DNA of 58,249 nucleotides, from positions 1-58,249 of the forward strand of contig JAEUTN010000025.1 in the NCBI GenBank assembly GCA_016787895.1. The letters are read 5' to 3'. Source of the stretch: Bacteroidia bacterium. Its GTDB lineage: Bacteria > Bacteroidota > Bacteroidia > B-17B0 > Aurantibacillaceae. Shown here in pieces: positions 25,758 through 34,331 of this stretch (within the stretch, counting starts at the first letter, position 1; each line of letters opens with the position of its first letter). Below the pieces are notes generated by a model. That model saw only the letters and a program-made list of their open reading frames with translations. It was not told the origin of the DNA and made no database searches. Both the position numbers and the translations under genes were made by a program.

Positions 25758-26780
25758 ATGAAAAAAATTACCTATGCTTCACTTGCAATTGCCGCCTTCT
25801 TTGTTATTGGCTGGACAATATGGCATAACTCAGAATCGGTTGAAGAATTTATGCACCCGACAACCAAATACGCGCTGTGGTCCTTTTTGATAGGGGCTTT
25901 GGTGACTATTTCGCTGCCGCTTGGAGCGCTTACCGGCCTCGCATTTAAACCCAATTCAAAAACAACGGCTTCTCTAACTGCTTTTGGTGGCGGAGCATTG
26001 TTAGCGGCTTTAAGCGTGGAGTTAATAGCACCAACCGTTGAAGAGATAATAGGGCATATGTCGAGTCCCACCCATATGGCCCAGGATAAACACCATGCCA
26101 TAGAGGCCATGGCAGCACTTGTATGTGGTTGTGTACTGGGCGGATTTTTATTTTACAGCCTCGATGAGTTCATCAACAGCAAGGGTGGATTTTTGAGAAA
26201 AGCGGGGACTACCATCACACACATTCTTCACAAGAACCCCGACAAACACATTCATGTAAAAGATGTGAACCAGGCAATAAAAACAGAGTCGGAAGAAAAA
26301 CACGGCGCCTCACTGGCTATCTGGTTGGGATTGCTGATTGATGGTATTCCTGAAAGTTTTGTGATTGGTGCCGGATTTCTGGCTTTGTTATCCGCGAAAC
26401 TAAGCGCGGGAATTGATCCTTCTTTCGGAGAAGTGTTGCCTTATACCCTTATTGCCGGATTATTTCTTTCTAATTTCCCCGAAGCCTTATCGGCTAGTCT
26501 TGGAATGAAGAAGGGAGGTATGTCGGTTGGAAAAATTATGATGATGTGGATGTCCTTGGTGCTGATCATTGCCCTTGGCTCCCTTGGTGGTTATTACATT
26601 GGGTCGAGCATTCCTCATATTGTTGAAATTGGCATTGAGGGATTGGCAGCCGGTGCCATGTTAACCATGATTGCTCAAACGATGATTCCCGAAGCAGTGC
26701 ACCTTGGAGGAACCAGTGTGGTTGGCCTGAGTACGCTGGCCGGATATTTAAGCGCTGTGGTATTTAAACTTTTTGAATAG
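25758..26780 (+). CDS. ZIP-family metal transporter
   Basis: A 340-residue inner-membrane protein with about eight membrane helices. The ZIP-type motifs in the C-terminal half are GLLIDGIPESFVIGAG, FLSNFPEALSAS and GIEGLAAGAMLTMIAQTMIP followed by EAVHLGG; the charged/His residues in these helices form the metal site of the family. A His-rich cytoplasmic loop (HKNPDKHIHVKD) and a lumen-side HMSS..HMAQDKHHAIEAMA are also typical of ZIP metal-sensing loops. Expected to move divalent cations such as Zn2+ or Fe2+ into the cytoplasm. It starts a three-gene same-strand group with a TolC-like and an Nramp-like protein. The gap to the TolC-like ATG is 37 bp. Confidence 0.8.
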   Translation: MKKITYASLAIAAFFVIGWTIWHNSESVEEFMHPTTKYALWSFLIGALVTISLPLGALTGLAFKPNSKTTASLTAFGGGALLAALSVELIAPTVEEIIGHMSSPTHMAQDKHHAIEAMAALVCGCVLGGFLFYSLDEFINSKGGFLRKAGTTITHILHKNPDKHIHVKDVNQAIKTESEEKHGASLAIWLGLLIDGIPESFVIGAGFLALLSAKLSAGIDPSFGEVLPYTLIAGLFLSNFPEALSASLGMKKGGMSVGKIMMMWMSLVLIIALGSLGGYYIGSSIPHIVEIGIEGLAAGAMLTMIAQTMIPEAVHLGGTSVVGLSTLAGYLSAVVFKLFE

Positions 26781-26817
26781 GAAGATTTCTTATCACAACC
26801 ACCATCCGCTCGTAATC

Positions 26818-28104
26818 ATGAAAAAAAAGATGCGAAACATCAATGTGAATGGCCTTCTTTTTTACTGCCTGCTGATTTTTATGCAAAAGGCTTCTTTTAT
26901 CTACTCCCAGCCAAGCGCTACCACAGGTTTGAGTTTGAATGATTGCTTGCAACTGGCCTTTTCAAGAAATGAATTACTCAAAGTGGCTGATCTGGAATAC
27001 ACCTATTACGGACAACACAAAAAAGCTCTATACGAAATACCCAAAACATCTGTTATATACACTCAGGGGCAATTTAACAGCATTTATCCCTACGATAATA
27101 GTGTGGCTTTAACGCAGGTGATTCCCTTTCCAACGTATTTTAAGGCTCAGGCAGAACTAGGCAAAGCGCAATTAAGGGGGGCTGAAATCAGAAAAGAGGC
27201 GGTGAAAGCAGAACTGGCTTTAAAAGTGAAAGTGGTGTATTATACCTTACAGCATCTCATTCAGGAAAGCAGATTGCTGAGCAAAGAGGATAGCATTTAC
27301 GAGGTGTTCTTACATCTTGCAGAAAAGGAAATTTCCATATCGGTAGAACACGAACTGGAAGAAGCAACTACGATTACCAAAGCGCATTTGATTCAAAACG
27401 CATACAACCGTATGCAGGAAGAGGTTAACGACAACCGCATCAAACTCCAGTATTTATTGAGAAGCGAACAAATCCCCGACATACAGGTGTATCCTGAAGA
27501 TCAAAGAATTCTCAAGCCTGATACCAGCTCTAAGGAAGTATTCAATCAACCCCATTTACTGTATTTAAAAGAACAAATCGAAATATCCAAAAGGCAAAAA
27601 AATGTGGAGCGACAAAAGGGAATTCCCGACATCCACCTGAGTTATTTTAACCAAAGCATTTATGGCCCGGCCAATATATATGGCGATGATTATTTTTTAA
27701 CCACCTCCGACAGGTTGCAGGGTTTTCAGGTGGGTTTGATTTTCCCGCTGTATTACAGTCCGCAAAAAGCTAAAATTAAAGCAAGTAAAATAAATGAAGC
27801 AATTGCTCAGGAACAGTATATGCTGGTTCAAAAGGACATGGAAGGTCAGTTTAAACAGGTGGTGAACAAATACCTTCTGAATAAAAAAAACCTGGAATAC
27901 TATGACGAGTTTATCTTAAAAAATTCCAGACGAATGGTTGTTCAGGCTCTTGAAGCTTTCAATAAAAAACAAATCAATTACATAGAATATTTATCCCTGG
28001 TGAACCAGTCGTTTGATGTGTTACGGGACTATTTAAATATGATCTACGAGAATAATATGGCTGTTATTCAAATCGAGTATTATTTGTATACAACATCCAA
28101 TTAA
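26818..28104 (+). CDS. TolC-family outer-membrane efflux protein
   Basis: A 428-residue protein from the ATG at 26818 (MKKKMRNINVNGLLFYCLLI...SQ). The frame extends to 26773 but would then overlap the ZIP gene. Long amphipathic helices (about 90-230 and 290-400) alternate with short strands. The conserved N-terminal pattern is LSLNDCLQLAFSRNELLKVA, and the middle has YDNSVALTQVIPFPTYFKAQ and FQVGLIFPLYYSPQKAKIKA, as in the CusC/CzcC-type branch. It should form the trimeric outer-membrane exit duct for an RND or ABC pump. No pump or membrane-fusion gene is next to it; instead ZIP and Nramp-like uptake genes surround it. It may serve an unlinked RND pump for metals. Confidence 0.82.
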   Translation: MKKKMRNINVNGLLFYCLLIFMQKASFIYSQPSATTGLSLNDCLQLAFSRNELLKVADLEYTYYGQHKKALYEIPKTSVIYTQGQFNSIYPYDNSVALTQVIPFPTYFKAQAELGKAQLRGAEIRKEAVKAELALKVKVVYYTLQHLIQESRLLSKEDSIYEVFLHLAEKEISISVEHELEEATTITKAHLIQNAYNRMQEEVNDNRIKLQYLLRSEQIPDIQVYPEDQRILKPDTSSKEVFNQPHLLYLKEQIEISKRQKNVERQKGIPDIHLSYFNQSIYGPANIYGDDYFLTTSDRLQGFQVGLIFPLYYSPQKAKIKASKINEAIAQEQYMLVQKDMEGQFKQVVNKYLLNKKNLEYYDEFILKNSRRMVVQALEAFNKKQINYIEYLSLVNQSFDVLRDYLNMIYENNMAVIQIEYYLYTTSN

Positions 28105-28191
28105 GTGTCAGAAACGCCAATTCTCAAGTTTTATTCACCTGCTTAAAAATGATGTGTTTAATAATGAATGGGATAAAATTTCCGAATAACA

Positions 28192-29457
28192 ATGAGCAGT
28201 GAAAAGTACAAAACATCAAGATTAAAACGTTTTTGGAAGAAACTGGGTCCGGGTTTGGTTACCGGCGCCAGCGACGACGATCCTTCGGGAATAGCCACCT
28301 ATTCGCAAGCGGGGGCGGCTTTTGGGCTTTCAACACTTTGGACGGCAATCGTGGCCTTTCCTTTAATGGCTTCTATTCAGCAAATGTGCGCCAGAATTGG
28401 TTTGGTAACCAGCATGGGTTTAACAGGTACACTAAAAAAACATTATCCCCGGCCAATATTGTACCTAATGCTGGTTTTCAGTTTCCCTGCTATAGTTATG
28501 AATATTGGAGCTGACATCGCAGGCATGGGCGCTGTGGGCAATCTTTTGTTTCCCTCAATTGATGCTGCCTTTTTTTCGGTTTTTTTTACGGTGCTTTTGC
28601 TTGGGCTCATCATTTATCTCCCCTACGTAAAAATTGCCGCAGTATTGAAATATACCTGTGTGGTGATGCTGGTTTACTTTATTGTGCCTTTTCTGTATAA
28701 GCAAAACCTGAGTGAAATTCTTTGGGCTACTTTCATTCCAAGCATACAATTCAACGAGGAGTTTATTGCCATATTGGTGGGTATCCTGGGTACCACCATT
28801 TCCCCTTACTTGTTTTTCTGGCAGGCTTCTGTTGAAGTGGAAGAAATGAAAAACAAGAAAAAACACCTCATGGTAAATAAAAAAATCATTCACGACATGA
28901 AACAGGATGTGGATTTTGGAATGACCTTTTCAGGATTGGTGATGTACTTTATTATTCTTACCACCGGAACCGTATTGTTTAATAGCGGAGTGTATCAAAT
29001 TGATACGGTGGAGCAGGCTGCCATTGCGCTAAAACCATTGGCCGGAAACATGGCTTATCTGTTATTCGCCATCGGTGTAATTGGTACGGGATTAATTGCA
29101 ATTCCCGTATTAAGCGGTTCCCTTTCTTATATTTTTACCGAAACGTTCGGCTGGGAGCAAGGCCTGGATAAAAAATTTCATGAAGCAAAAGGGTTTTACG
29201 TCATCATCGCGCTCTCTCTGTTGGTAGGATTGCTGCTGAACTATGTGGGTATTTCACCAATTAAGGCCTTGATTTATACCGCCATATTATACGGTATCAC
29301 AGCTCCGGTGTTGATTGCCATCATACTTCACATTTCAAACAACAAAAAAATTATGGGAGATTTTGTGAACGATCGCCTTTCCAATTTTCTTGGTGGCATC
29401 GCCTTATTAATCATGAGCGTTGCGGCCGGAGCATTGATCTACATGCAGTTTACGTAG
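28192..29457 (+). CDS. Nramp-family divalent-metal transporter (atypical branch)
   Basis: A 421-residue inner-membrane protein with about 11 helices. The helix-1 region reads GPGLVTGASDDDPSGIATYS instead of the classical DPGN, and the helix-6 region reads GTTISPYLFFWQAS where canonical Nramp has MPHN with a metal-binding Met. These variants are recognisable as the Nramp-related group in COG1914. Loss of the Met suggests a preference other than Mn2+/Fe2+, possibly Mg2+ or a less selective site; this is inference. It follows the ZIP and TolC-like genes (gap 87 bp) and probably belongs to the same metal-handling group. Confidence 0.85.
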   Translation: MSSEKYKTSRLKRFWKKLGPGLVTGASDDDPSGIATYSQAGAAFGLSTLWTAIVAFPLMASIQQMCARIGLVTSMGLTGTLKKHYPRPILYLMLVFSFPAIVMNIGADIAGMGAVGNLLFPSIDAAFFSVFFTVLLLGLIIYLPYVKIAAVLKYTCVVMLVYFIVPFLYKQNLSEILWATFIPSIQFNEEFIAILVGILGTTISPYLFFWQASVEVEEMKNKKKHLMVNKKIIHDMKQDVDFGMTFSGLVMYFIILTTGTVLFNSGVYQIDTVEQAAIALKPLAGNMAYLLFAIGVIGTGLIAIPVLSGSLSYIFTETFGWEQGLDKKFHEAKGFYVIIALSLLVGLLLNYVGISPIKALIYTAILYGITAPVLIAIILHISNNKKIMGDFVNDRLSNFLGGIALLIMSVAAGALIYMQFT

Positions 29458-29499
29458 ATGTTAAGTACCGGCAGGAAAATGCAAAGAAAGATGTTTATG

Positions 29500-30843
29500 T
29501 TAAACCGTGCGGTTGATGTCCCACTGTTCAAGGTAATCGGCTACTCTTCTGAGGAAACTTCCACCCAAGGAACCATCCACCACGCGGTGGTCATAGCTTA
29601 AGGATAAGAACATAAACTGGCGCACTCCAATCATATCGCCCTGAGGCGTTTCGATTACAGCCGGTTTCTTTTTAATAGAGCCTACGGCCAAAATGGCTAC
29701 CTGAGGTTGAAGGATAATTGGGGTGCCCATTAAATTTCCAAAACTACCCACGTTGGTAAGGGTAAAGGTGCCGCCCTGAATTTCATCCGGCTGAAGTTTA
29801 TTGGCCCTGGCACGGTTGGCCAAATCGTTCACTGCCTTTGTGATGCCCAGGAGGTTTTTTTCATCCGCGTTTTTAATCACAGGCACAATTAAATTACCGC
29901 TTGGTAAAGCAGCCGCCATGCCAATGTTGATGTTTTTGCGTTTGATGATTTTAGATGCGGTTTGATCAACAGACACATTGATCATCGGAAAATCCTTAAT
30001 GGCTTTGGCTACCGCTTCAATAAACAAAGGTGTAAAGGTGAGTTTTTCACCATCGCGTTTTTCAAATTCTTTTTTGGCTTTGTCTCTCCACATCACCAGA
30101 TTGGTCACATCCGCCTCCACATAAGAGGTAACATGTGGCGAAACGTGTTTACTCACCACCATGTTATCGGAAATGATCTTGCGCATGCGGTCCATTTCAA
30201 TGATCTCATCACCGGCACCTACTGAAACAGCAGGACGATTGACAATCACAGCAAATTCACCGGCAGTTACACTTGCTGCAGGTTTCGATTCACTTTTTGC
30301 AGGTGCCGAAGCTGTTACTGCCGCAGGACTTGCCGCGCCGCGTTTAGGCAGGTAAGCCAGGATGTCCGCTTTGGTTACGCGACCTTCCTGTCCGGTGCCT
30401 ACTATGCTGTCGAGTTCAGAAAGGGATATGCCTTCTTCCTTGGCAATACTTTTTACAAGAGGGGAATAGAATTTGGAGGACTCTTTATAATTGTTGTCAG
30501 CAGTGGAGCCTGATGTCGCTGCAACCGGTGCCGCTTTGGTTTCGGCAACAGGTTTGCTTTCAGGAGCCGGTGCTGCAGGGCTGGAACTAACCGCCCCATT
30601 GGCCTCAGAACTGATGACCCCGATGACGGCGCCTACCTGAACCACATCGCCTTCTTTGAATAATCGTTTGATCAATGTGCCTTCAAAAGGGGAGGGGATT
30701 TCAGAGTCTACCTTGTCAGTAGCGATTTCCAACACGGTTTCATCCACCTTTATTTTGTCGCCTTCGTTTTTGGTCCATTTAATAATGGTTGCCTCGGCCA
30801 CACTTTCACCCATTTTGGGCATAATCAAATCAAAATTCGCCAT
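29500..30843 (-). CDS. 2-oxoacid dehydrogenase E2 (dihydrolipoamide acyltransferase)
   Basis: A 447-residue core subunit of a 2-oxoacid dehydrogenase complex; it transfers an acyl group from lipoamide to CoA. Domains: N-terminal lipoyl domain with the lipoyl Lys 44 in EIATDKVDSE; an Ala/Pro-rich linker (about 80-125); an E3/E1-binding domain (SPLVKSIAKEEGISLSELD then GTGQEGRVTKADILAYL, about 130-167); a second linker; and the catalytic domain ending SYDHRVVDGSLGG with catalytic His about 419 and Asp 423. The branched-chain (BCKDH) type is most likely from the lipoyl sequence ATDKVDSE, but pyruvate or oxoglutarate complexes cannot be excluded. E1 and E3 genes are not in the window. It is convergent with the Nramp-like gene and stands alone. 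Confidence 0.93.
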   Translation of the reverse strand: MANFDLIMPKMGESVAEATIIKWTKNEGDKIKVDETVLEIATDKVDSEIPSPFEGTLIKRLFKEGDVVQVGAVIGVISSEANGAVSSSPAAPAPESKPVAETKAAPVAATSGSTADNNYKESSKFYSPLVKSIAKEEGISLSELDSIVGTGQEGRVTKADILAYLPKRGAASPAAVTASAPAKSESKPAASVTAGEFAVIVNRPAVSVGAGDEIIEMDRMRKIISDNMVVSKHVSPHVTSYVEADVTNLVMWRDKAKKEFEKRDGEKLTFTPLFIEAVAKAIKDFPMINVSVDQTASKIIKRKNINIGMAAALPSGNLIVPVIKNADEKNLLGITKAVNDLANRARANKLQPDEIQGGTFTLTNVGSFGNLMGTPIILQPQVAILAVGSIKKKPAVIETPQGDMIGVRQFMFLSLSYDHRVVDGSLGGSFLRRVADYLEQWDINRTV

Positions 30844-30906
30844 AGTTATTCGCTAAGTTGCACAAAAATAAGTTTCCTGAGAGGAAAAGCCAAATAAATC
30901 CCGGCC

Positions 30907-32121
30907 TCAAAAGTCCTGATAAATCAGGTATTTCTTGCGGAGGGCTTTGAATTCTTCCAGGCCGGCTTCCCAGCTTTGCCGTATGGTTTGCTCCGATTCT
31001 CCTGCCACAATCTGGTACCGCAGGGTTTTGTTTCCGGCATGGTAATCAAAATTGGCATCAAAAAAGTCCTCGCGTCCCATCTCAGCATATAATTGTATTA
31101 GGAGGCTGAGGTCGATCTTCCCCGGATGTTGGCTGAGATAGGCAGATTTTCTCAAATCCAAACCATAACAGGTTTTGTTGAAATATTTGGGACCCGAGCT
31201 GAAAGAGGTGGTTTTAGGTTCAAAAGAAAAGTCCTTTTTGGGATAGTCCGGATGACCAAGCACCTGAAAGGGGAATTCAGTGCCTCTTCCCAAACTCATA
31301 ATGGTGCCCTCAAACAATCCCAAACCCGGGTATAAAAGGATGGAGGCGCTATTGGGCAGATTGGGCGAGGGTTTGTTGGGAAGGCTGTAACTCGACTTGC
31401 GGTCGTAGTTTTTAAGTGGAATAACGGTTAAGCGGCATCTTTTTTTGGACTTCATCCAGCCCTCAGCATTTACCATTTGGGCGTATTCACCGGTTGTCAT
31501 TCCATAAACGATGGGCACCTTATGCAAACCTAAAAAGCTGGAGTAGTCTTCGTTAAGCACGGGCCCATCGATATAAAACCCGTTGGGGTTGGGCCTGTCG
31601 AGCACAATAAATTCTTTGTTGTTTTCAGCGCAAGCCTCCATGGCATAGGTCAGTGTTGAAATGTAGGTATAGAACCTCACGCCAACGTCCTGGATGTCGT
31701 AAATCAAAACATCTACATTTTTGAGTTGTTCTTTGCTTGGTTTTTTGTTTTTACCGTAAAGAGAAATTACAGCAAGCCCTGTTTTTTTATCGTAGCTGGT
31801 TTGTACCCTTTCTCCGGCTTCCACGTTACTTCTGAACCCGTGTTCGGGACCAAAAATTTTAACAAGTTTCACTTTTAACTTAAGCAAAGTGTCTACAATG
31901 CTTGTGTTTCCTACCTTTCCGGTGATGTTAGTTAAAATGGCCACCCTTTTGTTTTTCAGCAAAGGAAGGTAAGCTTCGAACTGTGCGGCTCCTGTAACTA
32001 CTGTGCTGTAGTCTTTAATGGCCGGGTTTTGCTGAGCTCTTGCCTGCAGGGCCAAAAACAAACACAGGGTGGGGAGTAACAAATTCTTATTTTTGTGCCA
32101 AAGCGCTTTTGTTGTGAACAT
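30907..32121 (-). CDS. NamZ-type exo-beta-N-acetylmuramidase (DUF1343)
   Basis: An exported protein of 404 residues from the ATG at 32121. Its leader is MFTTKALWHKNKNLLLPTLC followed by LFLALQARAQ; a TTG at 32103 would give a more usual leader length. DUF1343 hallmarks: NITGKVGNTSIVDTL, KIFGPEHGFRSNVEAGERV, SLYGKNKKPSKEQLKNVDVL then IYDIQDVGVRFYTYISTL, LDRPNPNG, and GRGTEFPFQVLG. Family members (NamZ) remove terminal N-acetylmuramic acid from peptidoglycan fragments, so it probably acts in cell-wall recycling in the periplasm. The longer frame to 32385 is rejected because it would cover most of the first 270 bp of the divergent permease gene. Its start overlaps the permease GTG start by 8 bp. 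Confidence 0.9.
   Translation of the reverse strand: MFTTKALWHKNKNLLLPTLCLFLALQARAQQNPAIKDYSTVVTGAAQFEAYLPLLKNKRVAILTNITGKVGNTSIVDTLLKLKVKLVKIFGPEHGFRSNVEAGERVQTSYDKKTGLAVISLYGKNKKPSKEQLKNVDVLIYDIQDVGVRFYTYISTLTYAMEACAENNKEFIVLDRPNPNGFYIDGPVLNEDYSSFLGLHKVPIVYGMTTGEYAQMVNAEGWMKSKKRCRLTVIPLKNYDRKSSYSLPNKPSPNLPNSASILLYPGLGLFEGTIMSLGRGTEFPFQVLGHPDYPKKDFSFEPKTTSFSSGPKYFNKTCYGLDLRKSAYLSQHPGKIDLSLLIQLYAEMGREDFFDANFDYHAGNKTLRYQIVAGESEQTIRQSWEAGLEEFKALRKKYLIYQDF
32098..32105 (+). promoter_or_regulatory. -7 box for the permease inside the muramidase leader
   Basis: TATTTTTG matches TAnnTTTG and lies 9 bp before the GTG at 32114. The permease message would therefore be almost leaderless and its promoter would sit inside the signal-peptide codons of the divergent gene. 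No clear TTG at -33. Confidence 0.35.
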
Positions 32122-33382
32122 AGAAAAATTTATAGCCGACCGTATTTCGGGAGAAGGATTACACAAGAGCAACATCTCTAAACCCATCGTAAAAATAGGC
32201 ATAATTGGCATTGCAACCGGCATGGCTGTGATGTTACTGACTGTGAGTATAGTATTAGGGTTCAAAAAAGAAATTTCATCCAAAATTACCGGTCTGAGTG
32301 CCGAGGTAGTGGTTAAAAGTGCCGGCACCAGTTCGGGGAATGAGCCCAATCCTTTGTTGATTGAGGATTCGGTACTTACGGCCATTAAAAACCTGCCCTA
32401 TGTAAAACGAGTTCAAAAGGTTGGATTCAAAAATGGCATTATTAAAACCAAAACCGAAAACGAAGGCATTGTTTTAAAAGGGGTAGATGGTGATTTTGAT
32501 TTTTCATTTCTCGAAAAAAATCTACAGACCGGTGTTATACCAGATTACGGCGGACAAGAGGTAAGTAACGCGGTGTTCATCAGCCGGTCTCTGGCCGATA
32601 AACTCGCCCTGGATACCGGTGCTAAATTGCTGGTGTATTTTATAGTACAAAAAACAACATACGATTCCTTGTTAGACCAGGAATATACGGCTTTTGAAAA
32701 ACGGGCCAGAACCTTCAAAATATGCGGTATTTTTAAAACTGATTTTTCTGATTTTGATGAATCGCTCGCTATTATTGACCTGCGACAAATTCAAAAACTC
32801 AATTACTGGAGTAGGGGAGAGGGCAGTGCTTACGAAATCAAAACTACGGGACTGGAAAACGCGGAGCAACAAGTGGAAACGATTCAGGAAATTTGCGGTT
32901 ATTCCTGCTCTGTAGAGGGCATCAGAGACATTTATTACACCATATTTATTTGGCTCGACAAGTTGGACATCAATGGGGTCATCATTGTTATTTTGATGAT
33001 TCTTGTGGCAACCGTCAACATGGTAACCGCTTTATTGATTTTAATCCTTGAACGCAGTAACATGGTAGGACTTTTGAAAACACTGGGAATGCCTAACCTT
33101 AGGGTAAGAAATTTGTTTTTATGGATCAGTTTGCGATTAACCGGGAAAGGTTTGTTTTACGGTAATCTGGCGGGTATAGGTTTGTGTTTGATTCAGTATT
33201 ATTTTAAATGGGTTAAACTCAATCCCGAAACCTACTATGTAGAGCACGTGGCCATAGAATTGAACTGGTTGTATTTTTTGTATTTAAATCTGGGCACACT
33301 GGTGGTGTGTTTATTGGTACTATTATTACCCACATTGGTGCTGAGTAGGCTTACCCCTTTAAAAACCCTAAGACTGGATTAG
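32114..33382 (+). CDS. LolC/LolE-type ABC transporter permease
   Basis: A 422-residue inner-membrane protein from a GTG at 32114 (MNIEKFIADRISGEGLHKSN). The family-typical N-terminus NIEKFIADRIS is reached only with this start; the frame goes on to 32069 but those residues do not fit. First helix VKIGIIGIATGMAVMLLTVSIVLGF, a periplasmic domain of about 200 residues (MacB-like: EVSNAVFISRSLADKLALDT, FKICGIFKTDFSDFDE), then three C-terminal helices (GVIIVILMILVATVNMVTALLILILE; GNLAGIGLCLIQYYF; LYLNLGTLVVCLLVLLLPTLV). It resembles LolC/E permeases that release lipoproteins from the inner membrane. The ATPase partner is not adjacent. The stop overlaps the stop of era by 4 bp in convergent orientation. 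Confidence 0.88.
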   Translation: MNIEKFIADRISGEGLHKSNISKPIVKIGIIGIATGMAVMLLTVSIVLGFKKEISSKITGLSAEVVVKSAGTSSGNEPNPLLIEDSVLTAIKNLPYVKRVQKVGFKNGIIKTKTENEGIVLKGVDGDFDFSFLEKNLQTGVIPDYGGQEVSNAVFISRSLADKLALDTGAKLLVYFIVQKTTYDSLLDQEYTAFEKRARTFKICGIFKTDFSDFDESLAIIDLRQIQKLNYWSRGEGSAYEIKTTGLENAEQQVETIQEICGYSCSVEGIRDIYYTIFIWLDKLDINGVIIVILMILVATVNMVTALLILILERSNMVGLLKTLGMPNLRVRNLFLWISLRLTGKGLFYGNLAGIGLCLIQYYFKWVKLNPETYYVEHVAIELNWLYFLYLNLGTLVVCLLVLLLPTLVLSRLTPLKTLRLD

Positions 33383-34260
33383 TACCCAAAGTTTTTGAGG
33401 CGGTTTTCATTGCTTCTCCAATCCTTATCCACCTTCACGTACAATTCCAGAAACACCTGTTTATTAAAAAATTGCTCCATTTCTTTGCGGGCCATGGTGC
33501 CTGTCTTTTTCAGCAATGCGCCCTTGGCCCCAATAATGATGCCCTTTTGGCTGTCGCGTTCAACCAGTATATCCGCCTGAATTTTGATGATTTTTTCATC
33601 TTCCTTAAAAGAATTGATGATGACCTCAACACTATAGGGAATTTCTTTTTTATAATTAAGAAGAATTTTTTCACGGATGATCTCACTCACAAAAAAGCGT
33701 TCTGATTTGTCGGTGAATTCAGCTTTATCATAATAGGCCTCAGAGGGCGGAAGGAGTTCAATGATACGATCCATGATTTTGTCGATGTTGAACTTTTTTA
33801 AAGCCGATACAGCGAAAATTTCGGCCTGTGGTAATTTGTCTTTCCACTCCAGCACTTTTTGCTCCAGTACCTCTTGTTTGGCCACGTCGATTTTATTGAT
33901 GAGCAAAAGCACCGGCCGCCCGCTGTGTTTTAATTTGTCGATATACGCCTCATCCAGTTGCATGTCCTCGAACACATCGGTAATCAGAAGAAACACATCG
34001 GCGTCGGTAAACGCGCTGATCACAAACTGCATCATTTTTTCCTGGAGTTTGTAAAGCGGTTTGATGATGCCGGGTGTATCGCTGAACACAATTTGGTAAT
34101 TGTCGCCGCTTACTATGCCCATGATGCGATGGCGTGTGGTTTGGGCCTTGGAAGTAATAATGCTCAGGCGCTCACCCACAAGGGCGTTCATGAGGGTAGA
34201 TTTGCCGACATTAGGGCAGCCAATAATGGTAACGAAGCCGGCTTTGTGGGATGTGTTCAT
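33379..34260 (-). CDS. era: GTPase Era
   Basis: A 293-residue GTPase that binds 16S rRNA and assists 30S maturation in the cytoplasm. G1 GCPNVGKST (about 14-22), switch I with the family form ITSKAQTTRHRIMGI, G3 DTPGI, G4 NKID, then a C-terminal KH domain with GAKGALLKKTGTMARKEMEQF and the end VDKDWRSNENRLKNFGY. Length is normal (about 290-300). Its start is 71 bp from the divergent WG-repeat gene. Downstream it meets the permease stop (4-bp overlap), leaving no room for a terminator. Confidence 0.97.
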   Translation of the reverse strand: MNTSHKAGFVTIIGCPNVGKSTLMNALVGERLSIITSKAQTTRHRIMGIVSGDNYQIVFSDTPGIIKPLYKLQEKMMQFVISAFTDADVFLLITDVFEDMQLDEAYIDKLKHSGRPVLLLINKIDVAKQEVLEQKVLEWKDKLPQAEIFAVSALKKFNIDKIMDRIIELLPPSEAYYDKAEFTDKSERFFVSEIIREKILLNYKKEIPYSVEVIINSFKEDEKIIKIQADILVERDSQKGIIIGAKGALLKKTGTMARKEMEQFFNKQVFLELYVKVDKDWRSNENRLKNFGY

Positions 34261-34331
34261 TCGGCGAAATTACGGCTTTTCATTTTATTGTATTTTTTGG
34301 TACACAAAACTTATCGCATATCTTAGGCTTT

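Noticed and set aside
32122..32385. N-terminal extension of the muramidase gene
   Set aside because: Would lie antisense to the first 270 bp of the permease and does not contain a signal peptide at its start.
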